NCBI GenBank assembly: GCA_045535505.1
Contig: JAZSLU010000010.1
Span: 1-14,613 of the forward strand
DNA from: CAKSST01 sp045535505
GTDB lineage: Bacteria > Bacillota > Clostridia > Oscillospirales > Acutalibacteraceae
Direction: 5' to 3'
DNA length: 14,613 nucleotides
Positions 1 through 7,019 of this stretch are shown here, in pieces. The first letter of the stretch is position 1. The number at the start of each line of letters is the position of its first letter. A program made the translations under genes and the position numbers. Under the pieces are notes generated by a model. The model searched no databases. It was not told where the DNA came from and saw only the letters and a program-made list of their open reading frames with translations.

Positions 1-544
1 AGCGGGAAGAGGCCCTTTGGCCGGACCCGTGTGTGCGGCGGCTGTTATCTTGCCAAAAGAATGTAATATTGAAGGCTTAAACGATTCTAAAAAGTTGAGC
101 GAAAAAAAGCGGGAATTGCTGTTTGATGAAATTAAAGAAAAAGCGACGGCTTATTGCATTGCTTTTGCATCGGTTGAAGAAATTGATGAACATAATATTT
201 TACAGGCAACATTTATTGCGATGAACCGTGCTATTGACGGTCTTGCTGTTAAAGCAGATTTTGCTTTGGTTGACGGCAACCGCACACCGACCAATATAAA
301 GGTGCAAAGTCAAACCATTATCGGCGGAGATGCAAAAAGCTGTTCTATTGCTGCGGCATCAATTCTTGCAAAGGTTTCGCGTGATAGATTGATGTTGGAA
401 TATGCCAAAGAATATCCTAAATATCAGTTTGAAAAACATAAAGGTTATGGCACAAAGTTGCATTGTGAGCTTATAAAACAGTATGGACCAAGCGACATTC
501 ACCGAATGAGCTTTTTGGGTAAAATTTTAAAGGACAAGGCGTAA
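1..544 (+). CDS. rnhB: Ribonuclease HII, 5'-truncated by window edge
   Basis: RNase HII cleaves the RNA strand of RNA-DNA hybrids and removes single ribonucleotides misincorporated in DNA; it acts in the cytoplasm. The reading frame is open from base 2 and begins with AGRGPLAGPV, the segment that directly follows the catalytic Asp-Glu pair of the family motif, so only a short N-terminus is missing. The lone first base, a, fits the last base of that Glu codon. Further family signatures are the LVDGN segment carrying another catalytic Asp, the SIAAASILAKVSRDRLM helix with the fourth acidic residue, and the C-terminal GYGT...GPSDIHRMSF block. A TTG at base 17 is internal to the conserved motif and is not the real start. 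The stop lies one base before the YraN gene, so the two are almost certainly co-transcribed; this rnhB-yraN pairing is common in Firmicutes. Family assignment is very secure. Confidence 0.96.
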   Translation, partial: AGRGPLAGPVCAAAVILPKECNIEGLNDSKKLSEKKRELLFDEIKEKATAYCIAFASVEEIDEHNILQATFIAMNRAIDGLAVKADFALVDGNRTPTNIKVQSQTIIGGDAKSCSIAAASILAKVSRDRLMLEYAKEYPKYQFEKHKGYGTKLHCELIKQYGPSDIHRMSFLGKILKDKA

Positions 545-545
545 A

Positions 546-905
546 ATGGTGAATACGACAACAAAAGGCCGCCAAGCAGAGACGCTGGTATGCCGTTATT
601 TAGAACAAAAGGGTTATACCATAATGCATCGCAATTTTATGTGCTCTTGCGGCGAAATTGATATTGTTGCAGAGGATGACGATACGATTTTGCTTGTAGA
701 GGTGAGACTGAGAAAAAAAGGCGGTATGGTTTCGGGCGCTGAGTCAATAAGTGCTAAAAAATCCGAAACCATGCGACGTTGTGCCGTTGAATATTACAAA
801 CGCGCAAAAATGCCGGATTTTTTGGTGAGAATTGATGTGGCTCAGGTGGAATATGACCATGATAATTATGAAATTGAATATTTTGAAAACGCTTTAGAAA
901 TATAA
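546..905 (+). CDS. YraN/UPF0102 family endonuclease-like protein
   Basis: A 119-residue protein of the YraN (UPF0102) family, which has a restriction-endonuclease-like fold and no firmly settled physiological role. Visible signatures are GRQAETLVCRYLEQKGY near the N-terminus, the CGEIDIVAEDDDTILLVEVRLR block around residues 34-57 (the GEID...VEV-R core of the fold) and a C-terminal RIDVAQVEY strand. The arginine where many members have lysine (EVK) is also found in E. coli YraN, so it is not evidence of inactivation. Length matches the family. It starts one base after the rnhB stop with no independent promoter, which indicates translational coupling, and its neighbours suggest a role in nucleic-acid processing. 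No terminator is visible behind it; the thrC promoter follows within 20 bases. Confidence 0.92.
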   Translation: MVNTTTKGRQAETLVCRYLEQKGYTIMHRNFMCSCGEIDIVAEDDDTILLVEVRLRKKGGMVSGAESISAKKSETMRRCAVEYYKRAKMPDFLVRIDVAQVEYDHDNYEIEYFENALEI

Positions 906-919
906 AAAATATACAACTT

Positions 920-948
920 TTGACAAAATATAATTAATAGTATAAAAT
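920..948 (+). promoter_or_regulatory. Sigma-A-type promoter for thrC
   Basis: TTGACA at 920-925 and TAAAAT at 943-948 are separated by exactly 17 bases: a perfect -35 and a five-of-six -10. Transcription would start near 955, giving a leader of about 30 bases before the GTG start. This leader is too short for a T-box or other riboswitch, so threonine control is not visible here. A second TTGACA at 956-961 lies too close to the gene to act as its -35. Confidence 0.7.
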
Positions 949-983
949 AAATTAGTTGACAAATTTTTTAGGTGGGATGTTAA

Positions 984-2468
984 GTGAAATATAACAGCAC
1001 AAGAAGTAAAGCAGAGGTTACATCTGCATCTGCTATTGCGGCAGGTATTGCGAGCGACGGCGGTTTATACGTACCCCAGAGCATACCTGTTTTGACAAGC
1101 CAAGAGATTGAAAGCCTTAAAGGCATGAACTATAAGCAAAGAGCCGTTTTAGTTCTTGATAAATTTTTGACAGACTATGGTCATGACAAGGTTGTACAAT
1201 GTGTTGAGGCTGCATATACAGGCAGTTTTGAAAACGAACAACCGGCGCCTTTGCGTTGTCTTGATGATGGTATGTATATTGTGGAGTTGTGGCATGGTCC
1301 CACTTGCGCTTTTAAAGACCTTGCTTTGCAATTGTTGCCTCATTTGTTGACAAATGCGGTTGAATTGACCGGTGAAGAACGCGAAACAGTTATTTTGACT
1401 GCGACATCTGGTGATACCGGTAAAGCAGCATTAGAAGGCTTTTGTGATGTTAAGGGAACAAAAATTGTTGTTTTTTATCCCCAAAACGGTGTTAGTGATT
1501 TGCAAAAATTGCAAATGCAAACTCAAAGCGGTGACAACGTTTTTGTTTGTGCGGTTAAAGGAAATTTTGACGATGCGCAAACAGGTGTTAAAACCATTTT
1601 TACAAACAAAGAGATTGCCCAAAAACTTAACAACGCTAACAAAAAATTCTCAAGCGCAAACTCGATTAACTGGGGAAGACTTGCCCCTCAGATTGTTTAT
1701 TATGTTTCTGCTTGGTGCGACCTTATGAACAATGGCGCCGATTTGAGCGAGGGCTTTAACGTCGTTGTTCCTACCGGAAATTTTGGTAACATTTTAGCAG
1801 CATATTATGCAAAAATGATGGGCGCACCCATCAACAAGCTTGTATGTGCTTCAAACTCTAACCGTGTATTGACTGACTTTATTGAAACAGGTGTTTATGA
1901 CCGCAACCGTGAGTTTTATACAACCGTTTCACCGTCAATGGATATTCTCATATCCAGCAATCTTGAGCGTTTGCTTTATGAACTTAGCGGTCACGATTGC
2001 GATAGAGTTGCTGCATTGCAATCAGCACTTACTAACCAAGGAAAATATTTTGCGGGTGAAGACATTTGCGAATTGGTTAAAGAATTGTTTTATGGCGGCT
2101 TTTGCGATGAAGAGCAGACAATGCAAACTATTGCTGACATAAAGAAACGATATGATTATGTTTGCGATACGCATACTGCGGTTGCCGTTAATGTATTTGA
2201 AAAGTATAAGAAGGAAACAAAAGATGCAAGGCCTTGTGTTATTGCTTCAACGGCAAGTCCTTACAAGTTCCCCAAGAGCGTACTGCAAGCACTTGGCCAA
2301 GACCAAGGCGAAGATTGTTTTGATGACCTTGATAATCTTGCTAAGGTTTGCAATTTTGATATTCCTACACCTATTGCCCAGCTTAAAACCAAGCAACCCA
2401 GATTTAATAAGGTTTGCCAAAAAGAACAGTTGGCAGATGCTGTTTTGGAGTTTTTAAACATAGACTAA
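984..2468 (+). CDS. thrC: Threonine synthase
   Basis: Pyridoxal-phosphate enzyme that converts O-phospho-L-homoserine to L-threonine, the last step of threonine biosynthesis in the cytoplasm. The 494-residue length is that of the long threonine synthase class. Visible motifs are an N-terminal YNSTR segment, HGPTCAFKDLALQ with the likely PLP-binding Lys111, the TATSGDTGKAALEGF phosphate-binding loop around 140-154, SINWGRLAPQIVYY, the glycine-rich VPTGNFGN loop, and a C-terminal STASPYKFPKSV block. The start is GTG: AGGTGGG at 970-976 is seven bases upstream, and the upstream ATG at 977 is out of frame. The gene has its own promoter and a downstream hairpin, so it looks monocistronic; no hom or thrB is in the window. 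Short open frames on either strand inside it are shadows. Confidence 0.97.
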   Translation: MKYNSTRSKAEVTSASAIAAGIASDGGLYVPQSIPVLTSQEIESLKGMNYKQRAVLVLDKFLTDYGHDKVVQCVEAAYTGSFENEQPAPLRCLDDGMYIVELWHGPTCAFKDLALQLLPHLLTNAVELTGEERETVILTATSGDTGKAALEGFCDVKGTKIVVFYPQNGVSDLQKLQMQTQSGDNVFVCAVKGNFDDAQTGVKTIFTNKEIAQKLNNANKKFSSANSINWGRLAPQIVYYVSAWCDLMNNGADLSEGFNVVVPTGNFGNILAAYYAKMMGAPINKLVCASNSNRVLTDFIETGVYDRNREFYTTVSPSMDILISSNLERLLYELSGHDCDRVAALQSALTNQGKYFAGEDICELVKELFYGGFCDEEQTMQTIADIKKRYDYVCDTHTAVAVNVFEKYKKETKDARPCVIASTASPYKFPKSVLQALGQDQGEDCFDDLDNLAKVCNFDIPTPIAQLKTKQPRFNKVCQKEQLADAVLEFLNID

Positions 2469-2479
2469 ATATGTAAAGC

Positions 2480-2519
2480 GATGCCGATTGCGTAAAAAGT
2501 GTTTGGACCAATCGGCATC
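2480..2519. terminator. Hairpin between convergent thrC and DUF1540 gene
   Basis: A perfect 11-base-pair stem (2480-2490 with 2509-2519, core GATGCCGATTG) encloses an 18-base loop between two convergent genes. On the plus strand it is followed by an interrupted T-rich run (TTGCTGTTTT), and on the minus strand the T content is low. The position favours a bidirectional terminator, but the long loop and weak U-tracts make strength uncertain. Confidence 0.5.
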
Positions 2520-2527
2520 TTGCTGTT

Positions 2528-2695
2528 TTAGCAGCAGGTTTTAAAAGTTTTGCACTGTGTCTCACGCTTTTCGGTTGCATTCATATTGCCAACCTCGATA
2601 GCGCCAGCGGTGCAATGGTTATCTTTTGTGTGGTATTGGCAGTTTGTAACCTCACACTTGATACCCTGAATGCAGTTTGAACCGTTGCAATCCAT
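2528..2695 (-). CDS. DUF1540 cysteine-rich mini-protein (55 aa)
   Basis: A 55-residue protein with eight cysteines (C3, C8, C14, C19, C28, C48, C54, C55). The core GIKCEVTNCQYHTKDNHCTA followed by GAIEV matches the DUF1540 pattern C-x-V-x-x-C-x-Y...C-x-A-x-x-I-x-V, and the later ETQCKTF resembles the Thr-Cys-x-x-Phe element often seen downstream in these proteins. The domain is common in Clostridia and presumed to bind metal; its function is unknown. The start at 2695 is preferred because GAAAGGA lies about ten bases upstream on the minus strand; an in-frame ATG at 2707 would overlap that ribosome-binding site. There is no signal peptide and no membrane segment. It converges on thrC and diverges from the metallophosphoesterase. 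It is not a SCIFF-type peptide: the spacing differs and no radical-SAM partner is nearby. Confidence 0.88.
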   Translation of the reverse strand: MDCNGSNCIQGIKCEVTNCQYHTKDNHCTAGAIEVGNMNATEKRETQCKTFKTCC

Positions 2696-2718
2696 CTTAA
2701 AATACATCCTTTCAAATT

Positions 2719-2747
2719 TTGCGTTCTTTTTTAAAAAGAACTATAAT
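2719..2747 (+). promoter_or_regulatory. Promoter with palindromic spacer before metallophosphoesterase
   Basis: TATAAT at 2742-2747 is a perfect -10, and TTGCGT at 2719-2724 (three of six) sits 17 bases upstream. The spacer is almost wholly occupied by the perfect inverted repeat GTTCTTTTTTAAAAAGAAC (2723-2741), two nine-base arms around one T. On the opposite strand TATAGT at 2747-2742 could be a -10 for the divergent DUF1540 gene, which would put the same palindrome in that gene's initial transcribed region. The promoter call is moderate; an operator role for the palindrome is inference. Confidence 0.45.
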
Positions 2748-2808
2748 TATTTTGCCCCGATATTTTTTTAAAATTCAGGTTTGATTTTTTAGTAAAGCAG
2801 GTGATTTT

Positions 2809-3486
2809 TTGGCACTTTTTACAATTTCAGATTTGCATTTGTCTTTTTCAAGCGACAAGCCTATGGATATTTTTAAAGGCTGGGATAACTACGTTGAGCG
2901 TATTAAGTCTAACTGGTTGCGCTTGGTGTCAAAAAATGACACTGTTGTATTGCCGGGTGATTTTTCTTGGGCGTTAAAACTTGAAGACACATTACAAGAC
3001 TTTATGTTTTTAAACAGTTTGCCCGGTGAAAAAATTATTTTAAAGGGCAATCACGACCTTTGGTGGTGCACGGTTTCAAAAATGAAAACCTTTTTTGAGC
3101 AAAATGCTATTGACAGGGTACACATTTTGCATAATAATCATTTTGAGGTTGAAAATTTGGCTTTGTGTGGAACACGAGGCTGGATGTTTGAGGGCAAAAT
3201 AGAACAAAAAGTGTTAATGCGCGAGGCAGGCAGACTTGAGGCTTCACTTAAAAGCGCACAAGGCAGCGGCTTAAAACCAATTGTGTTTATGCATTATCCG
3301 CCCGCCTATGACAAGACGGTTTGTAATGAATTTTTTGATATTTTTGAAAAATATAACGTAAAAGAGGTTTATTACGGACATATGCACGGTAACGGCATAC
3401 ACCCCGTAACCCAGTGTGTAAAAGGGGTAAATATGCGACTTGTTTCGTGCGATTGTATAGATTTTAACCCTTATCGCATAGTTTGA
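2809..3486 (+). CDS. Calcineurin-like metallophosphoesterase
   Basis: A 225-residue cytoplasmic phosphohydrolase of the calcineurin-like fold (resembling the COG1768 type). The dinuclear metal ligands are all in place: D8 and H10 (SDLHLS), D51 (PGDFSW), N81 with H82 and D83 (KGNHDLWW), H162 (FMHYPP), and H191/H193 (YGHMHG). The C-terminal LVSCDCIDFNPYRIV strand is typical of this subfamily. The natural substrate cannot be deduced from sequence. The start is TTG, chosen because AGGTGA at 2799-2804 lies four bases upstream and the conserved fold begins at once (ALFTISDLHLS). It has its own candidate promoter and no clear terminator, so read-through into tig is possible. Confidence 0.93.
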   Translation: MALFTISDLHLSFSSDKPMDIFKGWDNYVERIKSNWLRLVSKNDTVVLPGDFSWALKLEDTLQDFMFLNSLPGEKIILKGNHDLWWCTVSKMKTFFEQNAIDRVHILHNNHFEVENLALCGTRGWMFEGKIEQKVLMREAGRLEASLKSAQGSGLKPIVFMHYPPAYDKTVCNEFFDIFEKYNVKEVYYGHMHGNGIHPVTQCVKGVNMRLVSCDCIDFNPYRIV

Positions 3487-3528
3487 TTTGTGCAATTTAG
3501 AATTATTTGTGTTTTTTTAAAAAAATAG

Positions 3529-3557
3529 TGGAAAAATTTGTATTAATATGTTATAGT
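3529..3557 (+). promoter_or_regulatory. Candidate promoter for tig
   Basis: TATAGT at 3552-3557 is a five-of-six -10 and TGGAAA at 3529-3534 a four-of-six -35, with a 17-base spacer. Transcription would start near 3564, leaving a leader of about 40 bases, very AT-rich, with GGAGG at 3592-3596 six bases before the ATG. No CIRCE or CtsR-type repeat is visible. Confidence 0.4.
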
Positions 3558-3602
3558 GTTGTGTGATACATAAATATTTTTAAATATTTTCGGAGGTACA
3601 AA

Positions 3603-5030
3603 ATGTTAAAGGAATCCAAAAAGCTTGAGAACAATCGTTATGAGCTTGAAATCGTTATCGACGGCGAGAGCTTTCAGGCGGCTATACTCAAAGCCTACAA
3701 AAAAGAAGTAAAGAAAATTGCCATCCCCGGCTTCCGTAAGGGCAAGGCTCCCTTGTCAATTATTGAAGCAAAATACGGCGAAGGCTTTTTCTATGAAGAA
3801 GCATTGAATTTGCTTTATGCGGATGCTCTTGAGGCTGCAGCCGCTGAAGCAGGCGTTGAGCTTGTTAACGACAAAATTGATTTTGAAATGGTTTCAATTT
3901 CAAAGCAAGACGGCGTTGATTTTAAGGTTAAGGTAACTGTTGTCCCTACTGCTAAAATTGGCAAGTATAAGGGCCTTGAGGTTGAAAAGGTTACAGCAAG
4001 TGTTTCTGCAAAAGAGGTTAATGCTGAACTTAATGCATTGGCAGAACGTAATTCACGCATGGTTGCAGTTGAAGACCGTGCAAGTGCTATGGGCGACACC
4101 GCTGTTATTGACTTTGAGGGTTTTATCGATGATAAGGCTTTTGAAGGTGGCAAAGGAGAGTCTTTCTCATTGGTACTTGGTTCAGGCCAGTTTATTCCCG
4201 GCTTTGAAGAGCAGGTTGCAGGTCATAACGTAGGTGATGAGTTTGACGTTAACGTAACTTTCCCTGAAGATTACGGCGCAGAAGAACTTAAAGGCAAACC
4301 TGCTGTTTTCAAGTGCAAATTGCATGAAATTAAGGTTAAGGAGCTTCCTGAACTTGATGACGAATTCGCAAAAGACGTTAGTGAGTTTGATACATTAGAC
4401 GCTCTTAAGAAAGACATAAAGGCAAAGGCTCTTGAGAAAAAGAAAGCAGCTTCTGAGAATGAACTTGAAAGCGATCTTATTGATGCTATGCTTGAAACAT
4501 TGGATGTTGAAATTCCTGAGGCTATGATTAAAGATGCTATTCAAAAGAATATGGAAGAGTTTGCATACCGTTTGCAGATGCAGGGTCTCAGAATGGAAGA
4601 CTACATCAAATATACAGGTGCTACAGAAGAAATATTTGCTGAAAACTTCCGTCCTCAAGCCGAAAAACAGGTTAAGGTTCGCTTGGCTCTTGATGCAGTT
4701 GTAGCTGCTGAAAAGTTTGAGGTTACCGAAGACGAACTTGCAGAAGAAATTAAGAAGATTGCTGAACAATACGGCGTTGAGGAAGACAAGGTTAAGGCTG
4801 CTTTCTCTGCTGATATGATTAAGAAAGATATTGCTTCACGCAAGGCTATCGAGCTTGTAAAGGCCGAGGCTGTTATCACCGAGGTTAAAGAAAAAACCAA
4901 GAAGGAAGCAACTGCTGAAGAGAAAAAGTCTGCAGCAAAGAAAACAACCACTGCTAAAAAAACAACCACAACTGCTAAAAAACCCGCAGCAAAGAAAACA
5001 ACTGCAAAAGCAGAGGAAAAAGCAGAATAA
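3603..5030 (+). CDS. tig: Trigger factor, ribosome-associated chaperone, with basic tail
   Basis: Trigger factor binds the ribosome at the polypeptide exit and shields nascent chains. The N-terminal ribosome-binding domain carries the signature GFRKGKAP at residues 43-50. A peptidyl-prolyl isomerase (FKBP-like) domain spans roughly 155-245 (GDTAVIDFEGF...GSGQFIPGFEEQVAGHNVGDE), and the helical C-terminal chaperone domain runs from about 250 to 428. At 475 residues it exceeds the usual length of about 430; the excess is a low-complexity tail at 429-475 with 16 Lys, 11 Thr, 11 Ala and 7 Glu in TTTAKK- and PAAKK-like repeats. The start is fixed by GGAGG six bases upstream. It precedes clpP and clpX by 74 bases without a terminator, the familiar tig-clpP-clpX arrangement linking folding with degradation. 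Antisense frames here are shadows of alanine- and glutamate-rich coding. Confidence 0.97.
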   Translation: MLKESKKLENNRYELEIVIDGESFQAAILKAYKKEVKKIAIPGFRKGKAPLSIIEAKYGEGFFYEEALNLLYADALEAAAAEAGVELVNDKIDFEMVSISKQDGVDFKVKVTVVPTAKIGKYKGLEVEKVTASVSAKEVNAELNALAERNSRMVAVEDRASAMGDTAVIDFEGFIDDKAFEGGKGESFSLVLGSGQFIPGFEEQVAGHNVGDEFDVNVTFPEDYGAEELKGKPAVFKCKLHEIKVKELPELDDEFAKDVSEFDTLDALKKDIKAKALEKKKAASENELESDLIDAMLETLDVEIPEAMIKDAIQKNMEEFAYRLQMQGLRMEDYIKYTGATEEIFAENFRPQAEKQVKVRLALDAVVAAEKFEVTEDELAEEIKKIAEQYGVEEDKVKAAFSADMIKKDIASRKAIELVKAEAVITEVKEKTKKEATAEEKKSAAKKTTTAKKTTTTAKKPAAKKTTAKAEEKAE

Positions 5031-5104
5031 TATTTAATTGATTATATTTTTGGAATTTTGTTCATAATATATCGGGTAAAGAAAAAAGGAGACTAACAAT
5101 AATT

Positions 5105-5686
5105 ATGAATATGGTACCTTATGTAATAGAGCAGACCGGACACGGAGAACGCTCTTATGACATTTTTTCGCGCTTACTGAATGACCGCATTATAATGCTT
5201 AATGACCAGGTTGATAACAACAGCGCAAACTTGATTATTGCTCAGATGCTTTATCTTGAAGGACAGGATCCCGAAAAAGACATTAATTTTTATATTAACA
5301 GTCCCGGCGGTTCGGTTTCTGCAGGCATGGCAATTTATGACACAATGCAGTATATTAAATGTGATGTTTCTACCATTTGCGTTGGTATGGCTGCAAGTAT
5401 GGGTGCCTTTTTACTTGCCGCAGGCGCTAAGGGTAAGCGATATGCTTTGCCTAACAGCGAGATTATGATTCACCAGCCGCTTGGCTCTGCCGAAGGACAG
5501 GCGACCGACATTCTTATTCATGCTAAACACATTGAAAGAATTCGTTCTAACTTAAACAACATCTTATCTAAGGTTACGTCAAAACCGCTTGATGTTATTG
5601 AGCGTGATACCGAGCGTGACAACTTTATGACTGCGGCCGAGGCTATGGAATATGGTCTTATTGACAAGGTTATTGAAAAGCGTTAA
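5105..5686 (+). CDS. clpP: ATP-dependent Clp protease proteolytic subunit
   Basis: ClpP forms the tetradecameric serine-protease barrel that degrades substrates fed in by ClpX or another Clp ATPase. The 193-residue length is standard. The N-terminus MNMVPYVIEQTGHGERSYDIFSRLL is typical, and the catalytic triad is visible: S98 in GMAASMGAF, H123 in MIHQP, and D172 in the ERDNFM segment. YINSPGGSV (63-71) is the oxyanion-hole region. AAGGAGA at 5086-5092 lies a rather long 12 bases before the ATG at 5105; a second in-frame ATG two codons later is even further. clpX follows 17 bases after the stop, so the two form an operon. No heat-shock operator (CtsR or CIRCE) is seen in the 74 bases upstream. 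Confidence 0.98.
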   Translation: MNMVPYVIEQTGHGERSYDIFSRLLNDRIIMLNDQVDNNSANLIIAQMLYLEGQDPEKDINFYINSPGGSVSAGMAIYDTMQYIKCDVSTICVGMAASMGAFLLAAGAKGKRYALPNSEIMIHQPLGSAEGQATDILIHAKHIERIRSNLNNILSKVTSKPLDVIERDTERDNFMTAAEAMEYGLIDKVIEKR

Positions 5687-5703
5687 GCTTTGAAAGGATT
5701 ATT

Positions 5704-6957
5704 ATGGCAAATAAAGACGAAATAAGATGTTCTTTTTGCGGAAAAACAAAGGATGAAGTGCTTCGCCTTATCGAAGGCAACGGAGTGTTTATTTGTGACA
5801 GTTGCGTCGAGTTTTGCTCGACGCTTCTTGCCGACAGCCTTGGGTCAATGAAAAACAAAGCCGCAAAAGATGTGGCTGATGACGATATTTATCTGCCTAC
5901 ACCGGCTGAAATTAAAGCCGGATTGGATGATTACGTTATCGGTCAAGACCAGACAAAAATGACGCTTGCTGTTGCGGTTTATAACCACTATAAACGTATA
6001 TACAGAGGCGCAAATAGTGAGGTTGAGCTTGGCAAAAGTAATGTTTTGCTTTTGGGCCCTACCGGTGTTGGTAAAACCCTTTTGGCACAAACTCTTGCAC
6101 GTATTATTGACGTACCGATTGCAATAACGGATGCAACAACCTTGACCGAAGCCGGTTATGTTGGTGAAGACGTTGAAAATATTTTGTTAAGGCTTATACA
6201 GGCTGCTGATTATGATGTAAAAAGGGCAGAACGCGGTATAATTTATATCGATGAGCTTGATAAGATTGCGAGAAAGTCTGAAAATGCATCAATAACACGC
6301 GATGTAAGCGGCGAGGGTGTTCAGCAAGCTTTATTAAAAATTCTTGAAGGAACGGTGTCTAACGTTCCGCCGCAGGGTGGCAGAAAGCATCCTCAACAAG
6401 AATTTATTCAGATTGATACGTCTAACATTCTGTTTATATGTGCAGGTGCTTTTGACGGTTTAGAGAAGATTATTGAAAAGCGCACAGGTGGTTCGGGTCT
6501 TGGTTTTGGAGCCGAGATTAAATCGTCAGGCAGTCTTGAAGCAAACAAACTTTGCAGTCTTGCCACACCTCAAGACCTTGTAAGATTTGGTCTTATACCT
6601 GAACTGATTGGTCGTTTGCCCGTTCTTACAACCTTGCAACCTATGGACAAAGACGCACTAATAACCATTATGAAGCAGCCTAAAAACTCGGTTTTAAAAC
6701 AGTATGCCCAATTGCTTAAAATGGACGGCGTAGAACTAAAGTTTGAGGATGAAGCGTTGGCTTTAATTGCTGACAAAACTCTTGAACTTAAAACAGGTGC
6801 TCGTGGTTTACGCAGTGTGCTTGAATCAATTTTGCAGGATATAATGTTTAACGTACCCTCCGACACTACCATAAAAGAAGTTATTATAACTGCAAATACA
6901 GTTAACGGCGGCGAGGCCACATTTGTTCATACAAGCAAGAAAAAATTAAAAGCATAA
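5704..6957 (+). CDS. clpX: ATP-dependent Clp protease ATP-binding subunit ClpX
   Basis: AAA+ unfoldase that recognises degradation-tagged proteins and threads them into ClpP. All hallmarks are in order within 417 residues: the N-terminal zinc-binding domain with C9, C12, C31 and C34; Walker A GPTGVGKT at 118-125; the pore-1 loop GYVGE at 151-155; Walker B IIYIDELDKI around 179-188; the RKH loop in GGRKHPQQ; and sensor II GARGLR at 365-370. The ClpP-docking loop reads GLGFG (LGF at 266-268) in place of the commoner IGF, a conservative change. GAAAGGA precedes the ATG. It is the last gene of the tig-clpP-clpX block; a strong terminator begins five bases after the stop. Confidence 0.98.
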   Translation: MANKDEIRCSFCGKTKDEVLRLIEGNGVFICDSCVEFCSTLLADSLGSMKNKAAKDVADDDIYLPTPAEIKAGLDDYVIGQDQTKMTLAVAVYNHYKRIYRGANSEVELGKSNVLLLGPTGVGKTLLAQTLARIIDVPIAITDATTLTEAGYVGEDVENILLRLIQAADYDVKRAERGIIYIDELDKIARKSENASITRDVSGEGVQQALLKILEGTVSNVPPQGGRKHPQQEFIQIDTSNILFICAGAFDGLEKIIEKRTGGSGLGFGAEIKSSGSLEANKLCSLATPQDLVRFGLIPELIGRLPVLTTLQPMDKDALITIMKQPKNSVLKQYAQLLKMDGVELKFEDEALALIADKTLELKTGARGLRSVLESILQDIMFNVPSDTTIKEVIITANTVNGGEATFVHTSKKKLKA

Positions 6958-6961
6958 AATC

Positions 6962-7001
6962 AACTGACGTACTTTAATAAAAAACAGTACGTCAGTTTTT
7001 T
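6962..7001 (+). terminator. Strong intrinsic terminator after clpX
   Basis: A perfect 12-base-pair stem, AACTGACGTACT (6962-6973) pairing with AGTACGTCAGTT (6986-6997), encloses a 12-base loop and is followed by an uninterrupted T-run to 7001. It ends only six bases before the ribosome-binding site of the next gene. Confidence 0.92.
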
Positions 7002-7006
7002 CAAAA

Positions 7007-7013
7007 AGGGGTG
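7007..7013 (+). promoter_or_regulatory. Ribosome-binding site deciding the biotin ligase start
   Basis: AGGGGTG lies six bases before the TTG at 7020. The in-frame GTG at 7011 is part of this site itself and would have no Shine-Dalgarno of its own at workable spacing, so TTG at 7020 is the better start. Confidence 0.65.
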
Positions 7014-7019
7014 GAATAT

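Noticed and set aside
546..905. Inactive YraN because of EVR instead of EVK
   Set aside because: Arginine at this position is found in other family members, including the E. coli protein, so it is not unusual.
906..983. T-box or riboswitch before thrC
   Set aside because: The predicted leader is only about 30 bases and has no stem or T-box motif.
1444..2457. Three alternative-frame plus-strand open frames inside thrC
   Set aside because: They overlap conserved threonine synthase coding in another frame and show no domain or ribosome-binding site.
2528..2695. SCIFF/ranthipeptide-type precursor
   Set aside because: Small and cysteine-rich, but the cysteine pattern is that of DUF1540 and no radical-SAM maturase is adjacent.
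3815..4969. Three antisense frames of 104-124 codons opposite tig
   Set aside because: They are serine/alanine/phenylalanine-rich mirror images of Glu-, Ala- and Lys-rich trigger factor codons, with no initiation signals.
5031..5104. CtsR or CIRCE heat-shock operator before clpP
   Set aside because: Neither the GGTCAAA-type direct repeat nor the TTAGCACTC inverted repeat is present in the spacer.
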